This document shows positions 15,368 through 23,795 of a stretch of DNA of 64,000 bases, piece by piece. How positions within the stretch are numbered: the first letter of the stretch is position 1; every line of letters starts with the position of its first letter. The notes below the pieces were generated by a model, which saw nothing but the letters and a program-made list of their open reading frames with translations, did no database searches and was not told where the DNA came from. Source of the stretch: Kribbella steppae (GTDB lineage: Bacteria; Actinomycetota; Actinomycetes; Propionibacteriales; Kribbellaceae); NCBI RefSeq assembly GCF_004342025.1, contig NZ_SLWN01000024.1:1-64000 (forward strand), read 5' to 3'. The position numbers and the translations under genes were made by a program.

Positions 15368-17893
15368 CTACCGAGCGATCGTGTACCGGAACATGTCGCT
15401 TCGTAGTACCTCGCCCGAGACCTTCACGATGCGCAGGGTGTGCTGCCCATCCTTCAGGCCGGCGCGGGTGAAAACCTGCCGCATCGTGACACGCGCCTCG
15501 TTGAAGAGGTTCACCCGACCGACGAGCTTGTTGTCGAGGTAGACGTCAGCTTCGCCCTGATCCGGACCCAGCGCCGTGATCCAGTCGACGCCCGTTCCCT
15601 TGAAGGCGAACTCGATCGCCGCACCATCCGCTGTCGCGGCGTGAACGTCGTTGCGGTAGTCACCACGGAAGCTGAAGTCCAGCTTCGTGGTACCGGTCGG
15701 CTGAGCCGCGAGGTACGCCTTCTTGATCGTCACGACCCTGCCCTCGACGGTGTAGTCAGTGCCCTTGACGAGGTCCGCGCCGCCGTTCGCGATCGCGACC
15801 AGCTCGCCGGGATCGCGCCCGATCTCGACGCTGACATCGGCCTGGGCGGACGGCTCCTTGTCGAAGCCCGCCGTACCCGGGTTCAGCAGGCTCTCCTGCC
15901 GCACCACCAGCTTGTCCACCAGCATGAACGATCCCGACTTCTTCACCCCGCGGATCGTGTGACTTCCGTTCGGCAGGTCCGAGATGCTGTACACCACCTG
16001 CTGGACGGCGCGCCCTTCGGCGGGATCGCGATGGGTGTCGACAGTCTCCTTGAAGGCGCCGTCGATATAGATGTCGACCTCACCCTGTGAGGAGTCCTTC
16101 TCCGTCACGTAGTCGACGCCGTTGCCGACGAAGCTGTACGTGAAGGCGTCGCCGTTGGTCTCCGTGTACTGGACGTCGTCCTGATAGTCACCGAACCCAC
16201 GGCCCGTGCTCCGGCTCCACGAACCCGTGTAGACGATCTGTGGGTCGTCGTTGTTCAGCTCCACCGTCCGTACGCTGGAGGTGGCCGCCGTCCCGGCCGC
16301 GGGGGTCCCCGAGTCCGTCACCGTGACGGTCAGCGGCTCCGACACCGCCGGAACCTCGCGGTTGCCGTTGCGCTGCCAGGCGCCCTCGTAGGAGACCCGC
16401 AGATCATCGTCGTTGACCCGGATCGCCGAGTTCCTCTGCGGCGTGACCTTGAACAGGCGGACACCATGCGGCGGCACCGTCGCGGCGGTGTAGCCGGACG
16501 CGAACTCGCCCAGATTCTTCTTCGCCCACAGATCGCGCACCGTCGCCGAACCGTCCAGACCGAGGTCCGCCCAGTTCGCCGTCATGTTGGCCTCCGTCGT
16601 CCCGAGATTGAACAGGGCAACGGTGTACGAGCTGTCCGCGTTGAGCGAGTACCACACCTGCCGGTTGGTCTTGGTCGACACCGGTTGCGCGGGGCGCCCG
16701 GCCTGGTTGACCGCGATCACCTCGGGGTTCGTGAGCAGTTCCAGCCCGTACGCATCGAGCTTGGTCAGGTCGTTACCGACGTAGAACGGAGCGGCGGAGA
16801 TCGCCCACAGCGTGGCCGCCGTACGACGCTCGTCCTTGGTCAGCCCGTCCATCGTGCCGTTGCCGACATTCAGCGAGTCGAGGTCGTTCCACCCACCCGG
16901 TCCACCATGGCGCCACCAGTCCGCCACCCTGGGAAAGAGCCGCGAGATGTTCGGCCAGGCCGTGAGCGCCTCACCCGGGCAGTAGCACTCGACGTCCCAG
17001 TCGAGCCGCCATCCGTTCGCCCACTGCTTCCAGTAGTCCGCGTAGTTGATGTCGAGAGCCCAGGAGAGTTCGAGCCAGATGTTGTGACGGGCGAGAGCCT
17101 GTGACCATCCCTTGACCTCGTCGCGGGCATCGAGAGACAGATCGTTCTTGCCGGAGCCCGGGGTCACGCTGTCGAATTTCAGGAAGTCGACGCCCCAGGA
17201 GGCGAAGAGATCGGCGATCGAGTCGATGTACGCCTGGGCACACGGCTTCGTCATGTCGATGCGGTAGCCGAAGCCCCAGTAGTCCCCTTGCTGCAACGGT
17301 TGCTTGGCCAGATCTCCCGTCGTACACCCCGGGTGTCCGTACACGGGGAGGTTGGCGTCCAGCATCGCCTTCGAGATGCCCGGGATGCTGTAGAGCCCGA
17401 CCTTCTGGCCGTTCGCGTGGATGTGGTCGATCACCGCCTGCAGTCCGTTCGGGTACAGCTTCTTACTCGGCACGGGCCGGCCGTACTCGTCGGTGCCGCC
17501 GTTCCACGCCGCGTCGATGTTGATGTACTCAAATCCGTACGGCTGGAGTTTCTTGTGCATCGCATCCGACTGGGCGATGATCTGGTCCGCTGAGATCCAG
17601 TTGCCGCCGTCGTTCGAGTACACCTGCATGCTGTAACTGCTCCAGCCCATGTAGGGCTTCCGCGCCGCCTCCCCGGCCGGCCCGAGCGTAGGGCTCGCCC
17701 CGGCGGTGACGCCCGCCGGAGTGCTGATGCTCGCCGCGCTGTCCGCGCTCGCCGTCGTGGTGACTCCGCGTGGCCCCTGCGGCGGCCCACCCGGGCCAGG
17801 TACGGCGGCGGACAAGCCGACCGGCCCGACGGCGACGACGGCGAGCGTTGCGAGTACGCCGCGCGTCGCCCTGGTTCGAAGGGATCTGGTCAT
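15368..17893 (-). CDS. Secreted glycoside hydrolase family 27 (alpha-galactosidase-like)
   Basis: An 841-residue exported glycosidase. It opens with an N-terminal signal peptide (MTRSLRTRATRGVLATLAVV then hydrophobic to about residue 30). The GH27 TIM barrel begins at YMGWSSYSMQVYSNDGGN, contains YINIDAAWNGG, the probable nucleophile region DFLKFDSVTPGS and GGWNDLDSLNVG, and is followed by a small beta domain. The C-terminal ~330 residues hold repeated beta-sandwich segments (ENDD/NNDDPQIVYTGSWSRS type) and an X2-like domain (IGRDPGELVAIANGG), probably for carbohydrate or wall binding. The start is ATG 17893 after agaggt. The specificity (alpha-galactose or beta-L-arabinopyranose) is not decided by sequence alone. 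Confidence 0.88.
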   Translation of the reverse strand: MTRSLRTRATRGVLATLAVVAVGPVGLSAAVPGPGGPPQGPRGVTTTASADSAASISTPAGVTAGASPTLGPAGEAARKPYMGWSSYSMQVYSNDGGNWISADQIIAQSDAMHKKLQPYGFEYINIDAAWNGGTDEYGRPVPSKKLYPNGLQAVIDHIHANGQKVGLYSIPGISKAMLDANLPVYGHPGCTTGDLAKQPLQQGDYWGFGYRIDMTKPCAQAYIDSIADLFASWGVDFLKFDSVTPGSGKNDLSLDARDEVKGWSQALARHNIWLELSWALDINYADYWKQWANGWRLDWDVECYCPGEALTAWPNISRLFPRVADWWRHGGPGGWNDLDSLNVGNGTMDGLTKDERRTAATLWAISAAPFYVGNDLTKLDAYGLELLTNPEVIAVNQAGRPAQPVSTKTNRQVWYSLNADSSYTVALFNLGTTEANMTANWADLGLDGSATVRDLWAKKNLGEFASGYTAATVPPHGVRLFKVTPQRNSAIRVNDDDLRVSYEGAWQRNGNREVPAVSEPLTVTVTDSGTPAAGTAATSSVRTVELNNDDPQIVYTGSWSRSTGRGFGDYQDDVQYTETNGDAFTYSFVGNGVDYVTEKDSSQGEVDIYIDGAFKETVDTHRDPAEGRAVQQVVYSISDLPNGSHTIRGVKKSGSFMLVDKLVVRQESLLNPGTAGFDKEPSAQADVSVEIGRDPGELVAIANGGADLVKGTDYTVEGRVVTIKKAYLAAQPTGTTKLDFSFRGDYRNDVHAATADGAAIEFAFKGTGVDWITALGPDQGEADVYLDNKLVGRVNLFNEARVTMRQVFTRAGLKDGQHTLRIVKVSGEVLRSDMFRYTIAR

Positions 17894-17980
17894 GAGCGGT
17901 GACCTCTCTGATCTGACAGCCGAGACCCCTGGGACTCGCGGTCTTCGACACACGTTTCCCAGGAACACGGATCCGATAGG

Positions 17981-18009
17981 ATATTGGAGCCTTTACTTAA
18001 CTCTGTCAA
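17981..18009 (-). promoter_or_regulatory. Candidate sigma-70 type promoter of the GH27 gene
   Basis: On the minus strand a consensus -35 TTGACA (18004-18009) is followed after 17 bp by CAATAT (17981-17986), in an AT-rich island 88 bp upstream of the GH27 start. Only the -35 is strong; the -10 is weak. Confidence 0.45.
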
Positions 18010-18145
18010 GATTTAGAGCCCAGCGGCTCCGCCGGGTCGCGATCGTGTTCGCGATCCGCGAGCCGTCCGGGACAGGTTCGTGGCCGAGACGCGGGGCAAC
18101 CCGCTCGCGCGGAGCCGCACAGCGGGCCGGCAGGTCTCGCTGACG

Positions 18146-18160
18146 GTTGCCAGTGGCAAC
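18146..18160. promoter_or_regulatory. Palindrome upstream of the sigma-54 activator gene
   Basis: gttgccagtggcaac is a perfect palindrome around its central base, 170 bp before the activator start. A half-site gttgcca occurs at 18232-18238. The same GTTGCC-N3-GGCAAC core is found at 12720-12734. It may bind a regulator of this gene, possibly the activator itself. Confidence 0.4.
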
Positions 18161-18329
18161 TGTGTGGGAAGCGGGTGCTTGAAGCGGGTTGATGATTCAG
18201 TTGGATGACTGAGGTCTGGTCGAAGCGGGGGGTTGCCAATTAGGCTTGATGACAGGGCTGGGTGGTCGGCGGCAGTCGGCGGTGGAGGGCGTGGACCCAT
18301 GCTCTAACGGGGTTCTCCCGGGGGATTCG

Positions 18330-19661
18330 ATGACGTGGGTGCTCAACCTTGGCGTTGGTTCACGTACCAAGGCCATCGCGCGCGCGATCAGCGGCGCGCA
18401 CCCGGACCTGCGGTTGGTCACCTCCCCCGAACCAGGTGAGCTCACCGGCGTCGTCGTGTGCTCGACCTTCTCCCGCGATCTCGAGCAGACGCTGGCGATG
18501 GCGGCGTCGTCCAACGCCCATGTGATCGTCGTGTCGGAAGCCGGGCATCGCCTCGAACCCTGGTCGCTGCTGGCCTGTGGCGCGACGGATCTGATGATCT
18601 GGCAGGACGATCCCAGACCGATCCAGGCTCGCCTGGAGCGACTGATCGAGGTGGAGAACGTCGTCGAGTCCCCGCCCGTCGCCGACGTGATCCGGGGTAC
18701 CAGCCCGGCCCTGAGACAGGCTCTGCGAGACCTGGTCACGGCCGCCAAGTTCGGCGGTGGACCGATCCTGATCACGGGTGAGACCGGGACCGGGAAGGAA
18801 CTGGCCGCGAAGGTCGCGCATGCGGTCAGCGCCGCCGGCCGGTCCGGGCATCTCGTCGTGGTGGACTGCACCACTATCGTCCCCAACCTGTCGGGCTCCG
18901 AGCTCTTCGGCCACGAACGGGGTGCGTTCACGGGTGCGGTGAGTGTGCGGACCGGCGCGTGCGCCGCGGCGAACGGCGGCACGCTGATGCTCGACGAAGT
19001 GGGCGAACTCCCGCTCGAGTTGCAGCCGGAGCTGCTGCGCGTGGTCCAGGAGGGGATGTACAAGCGGGTCGGCGCCGACACCTGGCAGCACACGAGCTTC
19101 CGGCTGATCTGTGCCACCAACCGCGTCCTGGAGGACGACGTCACGGCCGGCCGGTTCCGGGCCGACTTCTACTACCGCATCGCGGCGTACTCGGTGCAGC
19201 TCCCGCCGCTGCGGGACCGGCCCGGCGATCTGATCCCACTGTTCCGCAGCTTCGTGTCCGAGGCCCAGGGACAGGCCGAGCCGGCCGAGGTGACTCCCGA
19301 GGTGGAGGTCGCGTTGCGGCGACGCGAATATCCCGGCAATCTCCGCGATCTCCGCCAGCTCGCTCATCGGGTCGCCTCACGACATGTCGGTCCGGGACCG
19401 GTCACACCAGGAGATCTGCCGCCCTCGGATCGGCCGTTGGGCCATGACAGTACGACGGACAACCACGCGCCGACCCTGATGGACTCGATCCGCCAGCAAC
19501 TGCGGCAAGGCATGACCCTTCGCGAACTGCGTGACTACGTCGCCGACCTCGCGGTCACGGCGGCGATCGAAGAATCCGGTGGCAGCATCCGCGCGGCGGC
19601 GGCCCGGCTGGGTGTCACCGACCGGGCATTGCAGCTCCGACGCGCGAAACGCCGTACCTAG
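18330..19661 (+). CDS. Sigma-54-dependent AAA+ transcriptional activator (enhancer-binding protein)
   Basis: A 443-residue bacterial enhancer-binding protein that would remodel a sigma-54 RNA polymerase closed complex using ATP. Residues 1-110 form a receiver-like or novel sensory domain. The AAA+ domain follows: Walker A GETGTGKE (150-157), the sigma-54 contact loop GAFTGA (198-203, intact), Walker B LMLDEVGEL (219-227) and an RFRADFYYRI arginine-finger segment (275-284). A Fis-like HTH closes the protein (SIRAAAARLGVTDRALQLRR). The start at ATG 18330 is chosen because the preceding 28 residues of open frame look non-coding. It converges on the operon 26606-19658, overlapping its last gene by 4 bp, and is the natural partner of the RpoN-like protein at 26739-28025. 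Confidence 0.9.
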   Translation: MTWVLNLGVGSRTKAIARAISGAHPDLRLVTSPEPGELTGVVVCSTFSRDLEQTLAMAASSNAHVIVVSEAGHRLEPWSLLACGATDLMIWQDDPRPIQARLERLIEVENVVESPPVADVIRGTSPALRQALRDLVTAAKFGGGPILITGETGTGKELAAKVAHAVSAAGRSGHLVVVDCTTIVPNLSGSELFGHERGAFTGAVSVRTGACAAANGGTLMLDEVGELPLELQPELLRVVQEGMYKRVGADTWQHTSFRLICATNRVLEDDVTAGRFRADFYYRIAAYSVQLPPLRDRPGDLIPLFRSFVSEAQGQAEPAEVTPEVEVALRRREYPGNLRDLRQLAHRVASRHVGPGPVTPGDLPPSDRPLGHDSTTDNHAPTLMDSIRQQLRQGMTLRELRDYVADLAVTAAIEESGGSIRAAAARLGVTDRALQLRRAKRRT

Positions 19662-20287
19662 GCAACCTCTCGGTCGGCCATCGCCTCCAGCTCCGACGCC
19701 AACTCGGCGTACAACGGGTCACGCAGTTCGCGCGCCAGCTCGCGGTAGAAGTCGGCGAGCTCGGAGTAGGTCATGTCCGGGCCCGGTGCGGGGCCGCCCG
19801 CGGTCGTCCACTTCCGCTGCGGAGTCGCCAGCGCGACCGCCAGTTTCACCCGCTGCTGGACTACGGGCTCGACCGCCCAGCCGAATGCGGGCGCATGGTC
19901 CACCGGCGGGTGACTCATCGTCGGTTCCAGTTTGGTGAATCCCAGGTAGTGCCACCTCCCGGGCTGGTTGTACGCCGCCAATGTGGGTTTCGGCTTGGCG
20001 TTCACCACCACCGCGTAGACCCGCAGGTACTTCGCCACGCCCTTGCTGAGCGGATTGCCGCGGGAGTCGGTCCCCACGTAGGTCGCGAGCACCCCGCTCT
20101 GAAGGTTCGCCTTCTCCAGGCGGGCGCCGAGCTGTGCCAGGCCGGAGCGGATCCCGGAGAGCGTGTGTGGCTTGATCTCCACGTACCCCGGCGTGCGCAG
20201 AGTCAGGCTCTGCCCCGGCGAGGATGCGGGCGGAAGGAAGCTGGTCGCCCAGTTCCGGACCTCGGACTCCTGCGGTGTGATGGTCAT
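19658..20287 (-). CDS. Unknown protein, last gene of the sigma-54 operon
   Basis: A 209-residue protein I do not recognise. The N-terminus (TPQESEVRNWATSFLPPASS) leads into a mixed alpha/beta region with TPGYVEIKPHTLSGIRSGL and GRWHYLGFTKLEPTM, and ends in a charged helix (SELADFYRELARELRDPLYA). There is no signal peptide, membrane span or catalytic motif, so it is probably cytoplasmic. Its ATG overlaps the stop of the amidohydrolase gene (ATGA), so it belongs to the operon. Its 3' end overlaps the convergent activator gene. Confidence 0.75.
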   Translation of the reverse strand: MTITPQESEVRNWATSFLPPASSPGQSLTLRTPGYVEIKPHTLSGIRSGLAQLGARLEKANLQSGVLATYVGTDSRGNPLSKGVAKYLRVYAVVVNAKPKPTLAAYNQPGRWHYLGFTKLEPTMSHPPVDHAPAFGWAVEPVVQQRVKLAVALATPQRKWTTAGGPAPGPDMTYSELADFYRELARELRDPLYAELASELEAMADREVA

Positions 20288-21081
20288 GGGCTGTACCTCC
20301 GGTTCTGGGTGGCCGCTCGGTCAGTCGACGTGCGGGCCGAGCGGCGGGCGGTCCGGGTCAGTCGCAGCAGGTTGCCGCCGAGTACCTGGGCGGCGTCCGC
20401 GGGTTCGAGGTGCAGGGCGTGGATCTTGCTGATCTCCACCGCGGGATGGAGGAACGGGCCGTCGGAGCCGAACAGCACCTTGCCCGGCCCGGCCCGTCGT
20501 ACCGCATCCACCAGTACGTCGAAGTAGCGCACGCCGGCGGTGTCGGTGAAGAGGTTCGGCAGTCGCACGAGTTGGTCGACGAAGGCGATCTGGGCTTTCC
20601 AGTCGTCGGAGAACGACGACAGGTGCGGGATGATCCACGCGACATCCGGGTACGCCGTCGCCGCCATCTCCACCGTCGCGGTGTCGCCGGCCGGGTCGTA
20701 GAGGATCGGCAGGTTGCGGCGCCGGGCCACCTCGGCGATCTCACGGGTGATCCGGCCGTCCCGCCAGTGGACCTTGATGCCGCACGCACCCCAGGCTCGT
20801 GCCTCGTCCACCAGGACGGCGATCCGCCCGCGATCGGTCACCGGATTGACGAAGGCGAAGCCGAGGTAGCACCGCGGCTCGGCTGTCACCATCGCGCCGA
20901 CCGCCCGGTTGGCGCAGCGGTAGTCCGAGGTCAGCGGAGCCAGCAGCACCGTCACGTCGATGCCCGCCTCGCGAGCGCGCACACGATAGTTGTCCAGCGA
21001 TGCATCGGTGTCCCACGGACCCGTGAACCCGTCGCCGAGGCCGGCGTGGCAGTGCGAGTCGATGACCGGAGGACGTCTCAT
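20284..21081 (-). CDS. Amidohydrolase-family (TIM-barrel) protein of the sigma-54 operon
   Basis: A 265-residue amidohydrolase_2-type metal-dependent hydrolase or decarboxylase. The N-terminal metal motif is DSHCHAGLGDG (HxH). Further barrel residues are GIKVHWRDG, WIIPHLSS and the terminal GSDGPFLHP aspartate. It is shorter than the amidohydrolases in the prm clusters and belongs to a different subgroup. ATGA overlaps at both ends (21078-21081 and 20284-20287) place it firmly in the operon. The substrate is unknown; action on the same small molecule as the neighbouring PLP enzyme is possible. Confidence 0.85.
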   Translation of the reverse strand: MRRPPVIDSHCHAGLGDGFTGPWDTDASLDNYRVRAREAGIDVTVLLAPLTSDYRCANRAVGAMVTAEPRCYLGFAFVNPVTDRGRIAVLVDEARAWGACGIKVHWRDGRITREIAEVARRRNLPILYDPAGDTATVEMAATAYPDVAWIIPHLSSFSDDWKAQIAFVDQLVRLPNLFTDTAGVRYFDVLVDAVRRAGPGKVLFGSDGPFLHPAVEISKIHALHLEPADAAQVLGGNLLRLTRTARRSARTSTDRAATQNRRYSP

Positions 21082-22148
21082 GCCGCACCCCGTCGTACAG
21101 CGAGCGACCGCAAAGCAACCGTGAGCCGGTCGAGATCGGCGGGCGTGTGATCAGCCCGCACCAGAAAGGTGAGCATGACGCCGCGCCGGCACCGTGACTG
21201 CTGCAGTACGGCGCGGATGCCGGCTGACTGAAGCTCGGACCACCACCGGTGGGCATCTGAAGCCGGCAACCAGATGCTCACGACAGGGAACGGCCTGCCG
21301 TTGACCGTCAGGCCGATGTCACGCAGGCGGTTGCGAAGGCGCAGCACATGCCCTTGCAACCGGGTACGGCGAGTGCGGTTCTCGTTCGAGTCGCGCAGAG
21401 CCCTGCTCGCGGCAGCCAGGTCGGCAGCCGAGGGCGGGCTGCTGTGCACCCGGTTGCCGCCCTCCCCCGCCAGTCGCCGGATCGTCGAGCGGTCGCCGGT
21501 CGTCACTGCCAGCGGCGCCCCGCAGGCCTTGGCCAACGAGGCGACCCAGACGACGGCCTCGTGATCCAGCCCGCACCAGTTCGGCGTACCGCTGCCGTCA
21601 CCGAACACATCCCCTTGCCGTCTGCTGCCGAGGACACCGAAGGCGAGTGAGTCGTCGACGATGAGGGCGCCGCCCGCATCGCGCACGAGACTCTGCAACT
21701 CCGGCAGTGGCGTCGGCCGGTTGCAACCCGGGCACCACCCGTCGGTCAGCACGAACAGCCGCCGACCGGGCTCGAGGACGATCGACTCCGGGCGGTGGTG
21801 CGCATATCGGCGTACCAGAGCGCCGTTGGCCGCCGCCCGCAACGCCGCCCACCCGGCGAGCGAGTAGGCGGCCGCGTCGATCGCGACGATGTCGCCACGT
21901 TGCGGGAGCATCCCCATCACATCCATCAGCGCATGCAGTGTCGAGCGGCCGACGACGCCCGCCTGCGCACCGTGCGCTGCGGCCACGGCGGCAGCGACCC
22001 GGTGCGCAGCGGGCGCCTCATGAAGCACCGCGGGTACGCCGGTCGTGAGCGAAGCCCACGGCGGCAGCGACGCGCTGCCGTGGTGCAGGCCGAGGAACAA
22101 CGACGACGTGAAGTCGAGCCCCGGGTCCGGTGCGACATGACCGGTCAC
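21078..22148 (-). CDS. PLP-dependent class II aminotransferase / alpha-oxoamine synthase-like enzyme
   Basis: A 356-residue fold-type I PLP enzyme resembling 8-amino-7-oxononanoate synthase and KBL-type acyltransferases. Recognisable pieces are LIVDDSLAFGVLG, with the PLP-pyridine aspartate, and VASLAKACGAPLAVTTG, whose lysine would form the Schiff base. A Cys pair lies in TDGWCPGCNRPTPLPELQ. Family members condense an amino acid with an acyl thioester. Here neither partner is known, and no acyl carrier protein is adjacent. GTG at 22148 overlaps the upstream stop (GTGA). The open frame to 22280 is a shadow of the preceding gene. Confidence 0.8.
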   Translation of the reverse strand: MTGHVAPDPGLDFTSSLFLGLHHGSASLPPWASLTTGVPAVLHEAPAAHRVAAAVAAAHGAQAGVVGRSTLHALMDVMGMLPQRGDIVAIDAAAYSLAGWAALRAAANGALVRRYAHHRPESIVLEPGRRLFVLTDGWCPGCNRPTPLPELQSLVRDAGGALIVDDSLAFGVLGSRRQGDVFGDGSGTPNWCGLDHEAVVWVASLAKACGAPLAVTTGDRSTIRRLAGEGGNRVHSSPPSAADLAAASRALRDSNENRTRRTRLQGHVLRLRNRLRDIGLTVNGRPFPVVSIWLPASDAHRWWSELQSAGIRAVLQQSRCRRGVMLTFLVRADHTPADLDRLTVALRSLAVRRGAA

Positions 22149-23773
22149 GCTCGGCGGATCTGCCGACCGCCGCGGCGAGCCAGCAGGACCGAGGGCATGG
22201 TGGCGTCGACCGTGGTGGCCAGATCGACTCCGGTGACGGTCCGGTAGGCGTGCATGTAGCGCTGGATCTCGTTGCGCCACGTCAGCGCCCAGTTCGCCGC
22301 GTCCTCGCGGGTCCGGCTCGACTCGTTCCAGCGTCCGTGCCGGATCGAGAGCAGGATCTGCTCACCGTGGACAGCCAACTCGAAGAAGTGCGTGATGCTG
22401 GCCTCGGGCCATCCCTGGATGCTCTTCATCGTGTCGACCCGGTCCATCCAGTCCTCCTCGTACGGGACCATGGTCGGCCCGCCGAGGAACTCCCGCATCT
22501 CCGGCTGGGCGAGGATCCACTGCATGGTCAGCATCTCCGCGCGTGCGACCAGTGGCAGGTCGGCGAACTGGTTGTGCGCCCCGTGCGCGAGCACGAGATG
22601 GACCTCGCGCAGGCTGCTGAGCAACGGGAACGCGTCCGCGTCGACGGTCTTGTCGTCCCGTTCCTTGTAGAACTCGTGCGCCGCGTGCAGCAGCGCGTGG
22701 AAGCCCTCGAGGAACTGCGTCCGCCGATCCACCATCGTGTACGGCGGTGGCACGGCCCGGCCGACCAACGGCAGGCCGTACTGGACCATGTACTCCGCCG
22801 CACGCCGGCGCACGGTCAGACGACTCTGCTCGTCCTCGGTGAACCCCCACAGCAGATTGCGCAGTGGTAGCAGCGGATTGAGGTCGAACCGGGCCAAGGC
22901 GTCGTACTTCGGCCCGATCCGGCGGTTCTGGAACCGGGCGAGGATATGGTTCATCGTCTGGACCAGACCGCCCTCCTCGTGCCAGTAGTTCCAGATCAGC
23001 TCGACGAACGGCACATTCGGCAACGGGAAGTCGGCCGGGTCGACGGCCGCACCCCGGATCGACGGGCCCGGGCCGGTGGTTCCGCCGACGGCGGGATCGA
23101 AGCGCAGGAACGGCTGGGCGAGATCGTCGCGCTCGCTGCTCACGTACGACCGCTGAAGGCTGTCGATCACCGTGTCTCGGGAGATCTCGTGTTTGAGCAG
23201 CCGCTTCCGCTCGACCGCACGTAGCGGGTCGGCGGCGGCCTCGACGAATGTCTCGGCGGCCCGGAAGAGCCGGCGGTAGGCGTCGGTGCCGAACCACTCA
23301 GGACCCGACAGCCCGGTCAGCCTGGGCCGGACGAACTCGTGGAACTCCTCGAACCGCAGTTGGTCGGTGAGTTGGCGGATGAAGCTCCAGAGCACCTCGT
23401 CCTCGCTCTGCGGTGGATCGCCCGACACGAGCGCCACCGTCTGCGTCGGCACCTGCGGCACGATCGCGGGGAGCACCTGGATGTCGATGTCCGCGACCTC
23501 GGTGTCGTTCTCATGCACTTTGGGTGTGGCCGTCTTGACGGCCTTGAGCTTCTTGAGTCCTTCCGTCGTGAAGAGGACCTCGGGTTCGAAGTCGTCGCCC
23601 AGCTCCATCGTGTGCATGATCTCGGCGCTGACACCACCGAACGGGTGCTCGCCGGTCGCGAGGTTGGAGAAGGTGAACCGGTACCTGCCGGTCGGCTCAC
23701 CGGCGTTGAGCAGGATCTTCAGAACGGCCAGTTGGCCTGCCCGGATCGGGTCCGGGATCCACGAAATCTCCAC
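22145..23773 (-). CDS. Large unknown protein of the sigma-54 operon
   Basis: A 542-residue protein I do not recognise. The first ~120 residues look like a beta-sandwich (VEISWIPDPIRAGQLAVLKI, then GRYRFTFSNLATGEHPFGG). The rest is helical and rich in Trp, Arg and Glu, with LRFEEFHEFVRPRLTGLSGP, a Pro-linked segment and FLEGFHALLHAAHEFYKERD. It has no signal peptide or transmembrane segment. GTG at 23773 has an aaagga site 7 bp upstream, 22 bp after the metalloprotease-like gene. It could be a scaffold or carrier for the small glycine-zipper proteins, but nothing in the sequence proves this. Confidence 0.75.
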   Translation of the reverse strand: MEISWIPDPIRAGQLAVLKILLNAGEPTGRYRFTFSNLATGEHPFGGVSAEIMHTMELGDDFEPEVLFTTEGLKKLKAVKTATPKVHENDTEVADIDIQVLPAIVPQVPTQTVALVSGDPPQSEDEVLWSFIRQLTDQLRFEEFHEFVRPRLTGLSGPEWFGTDAYRRLFRAAETFVEAAADPLRAVERKRLLKHEISRDTVIDSLQRSYVSSERDDLAQPFLRFDPAVGGTTGPGPSIRGAAVDPADFPLPNVPFVELIWNYWHEEGGLVQTMNHILARFQNRRIGPKYDALARFDLNPLLPLRNLLWGFTEDEQSRLTVRRRAAEYMVQYGLPLVGRAVPPPYTMVDRRTQFLEGFHALLHAAHEFYKERDDKTVDADAFPLLSSLREVHLVLAHGAHNQFADLPLVARAEMLTMQWILAQPEMREFLGGPTMVPYEEDWMDRVDTMKSIQGWPEASITHFFELAVHGEQILLSIRHGRWNESSRTREDAANWALTWRNEIQRYMHAYRTVTGVDLATTVDATMPSVLLARRGGRQIRRA

Positions 23774-23795
23774 TGTCGTGTCCTTTCGATAGGTC

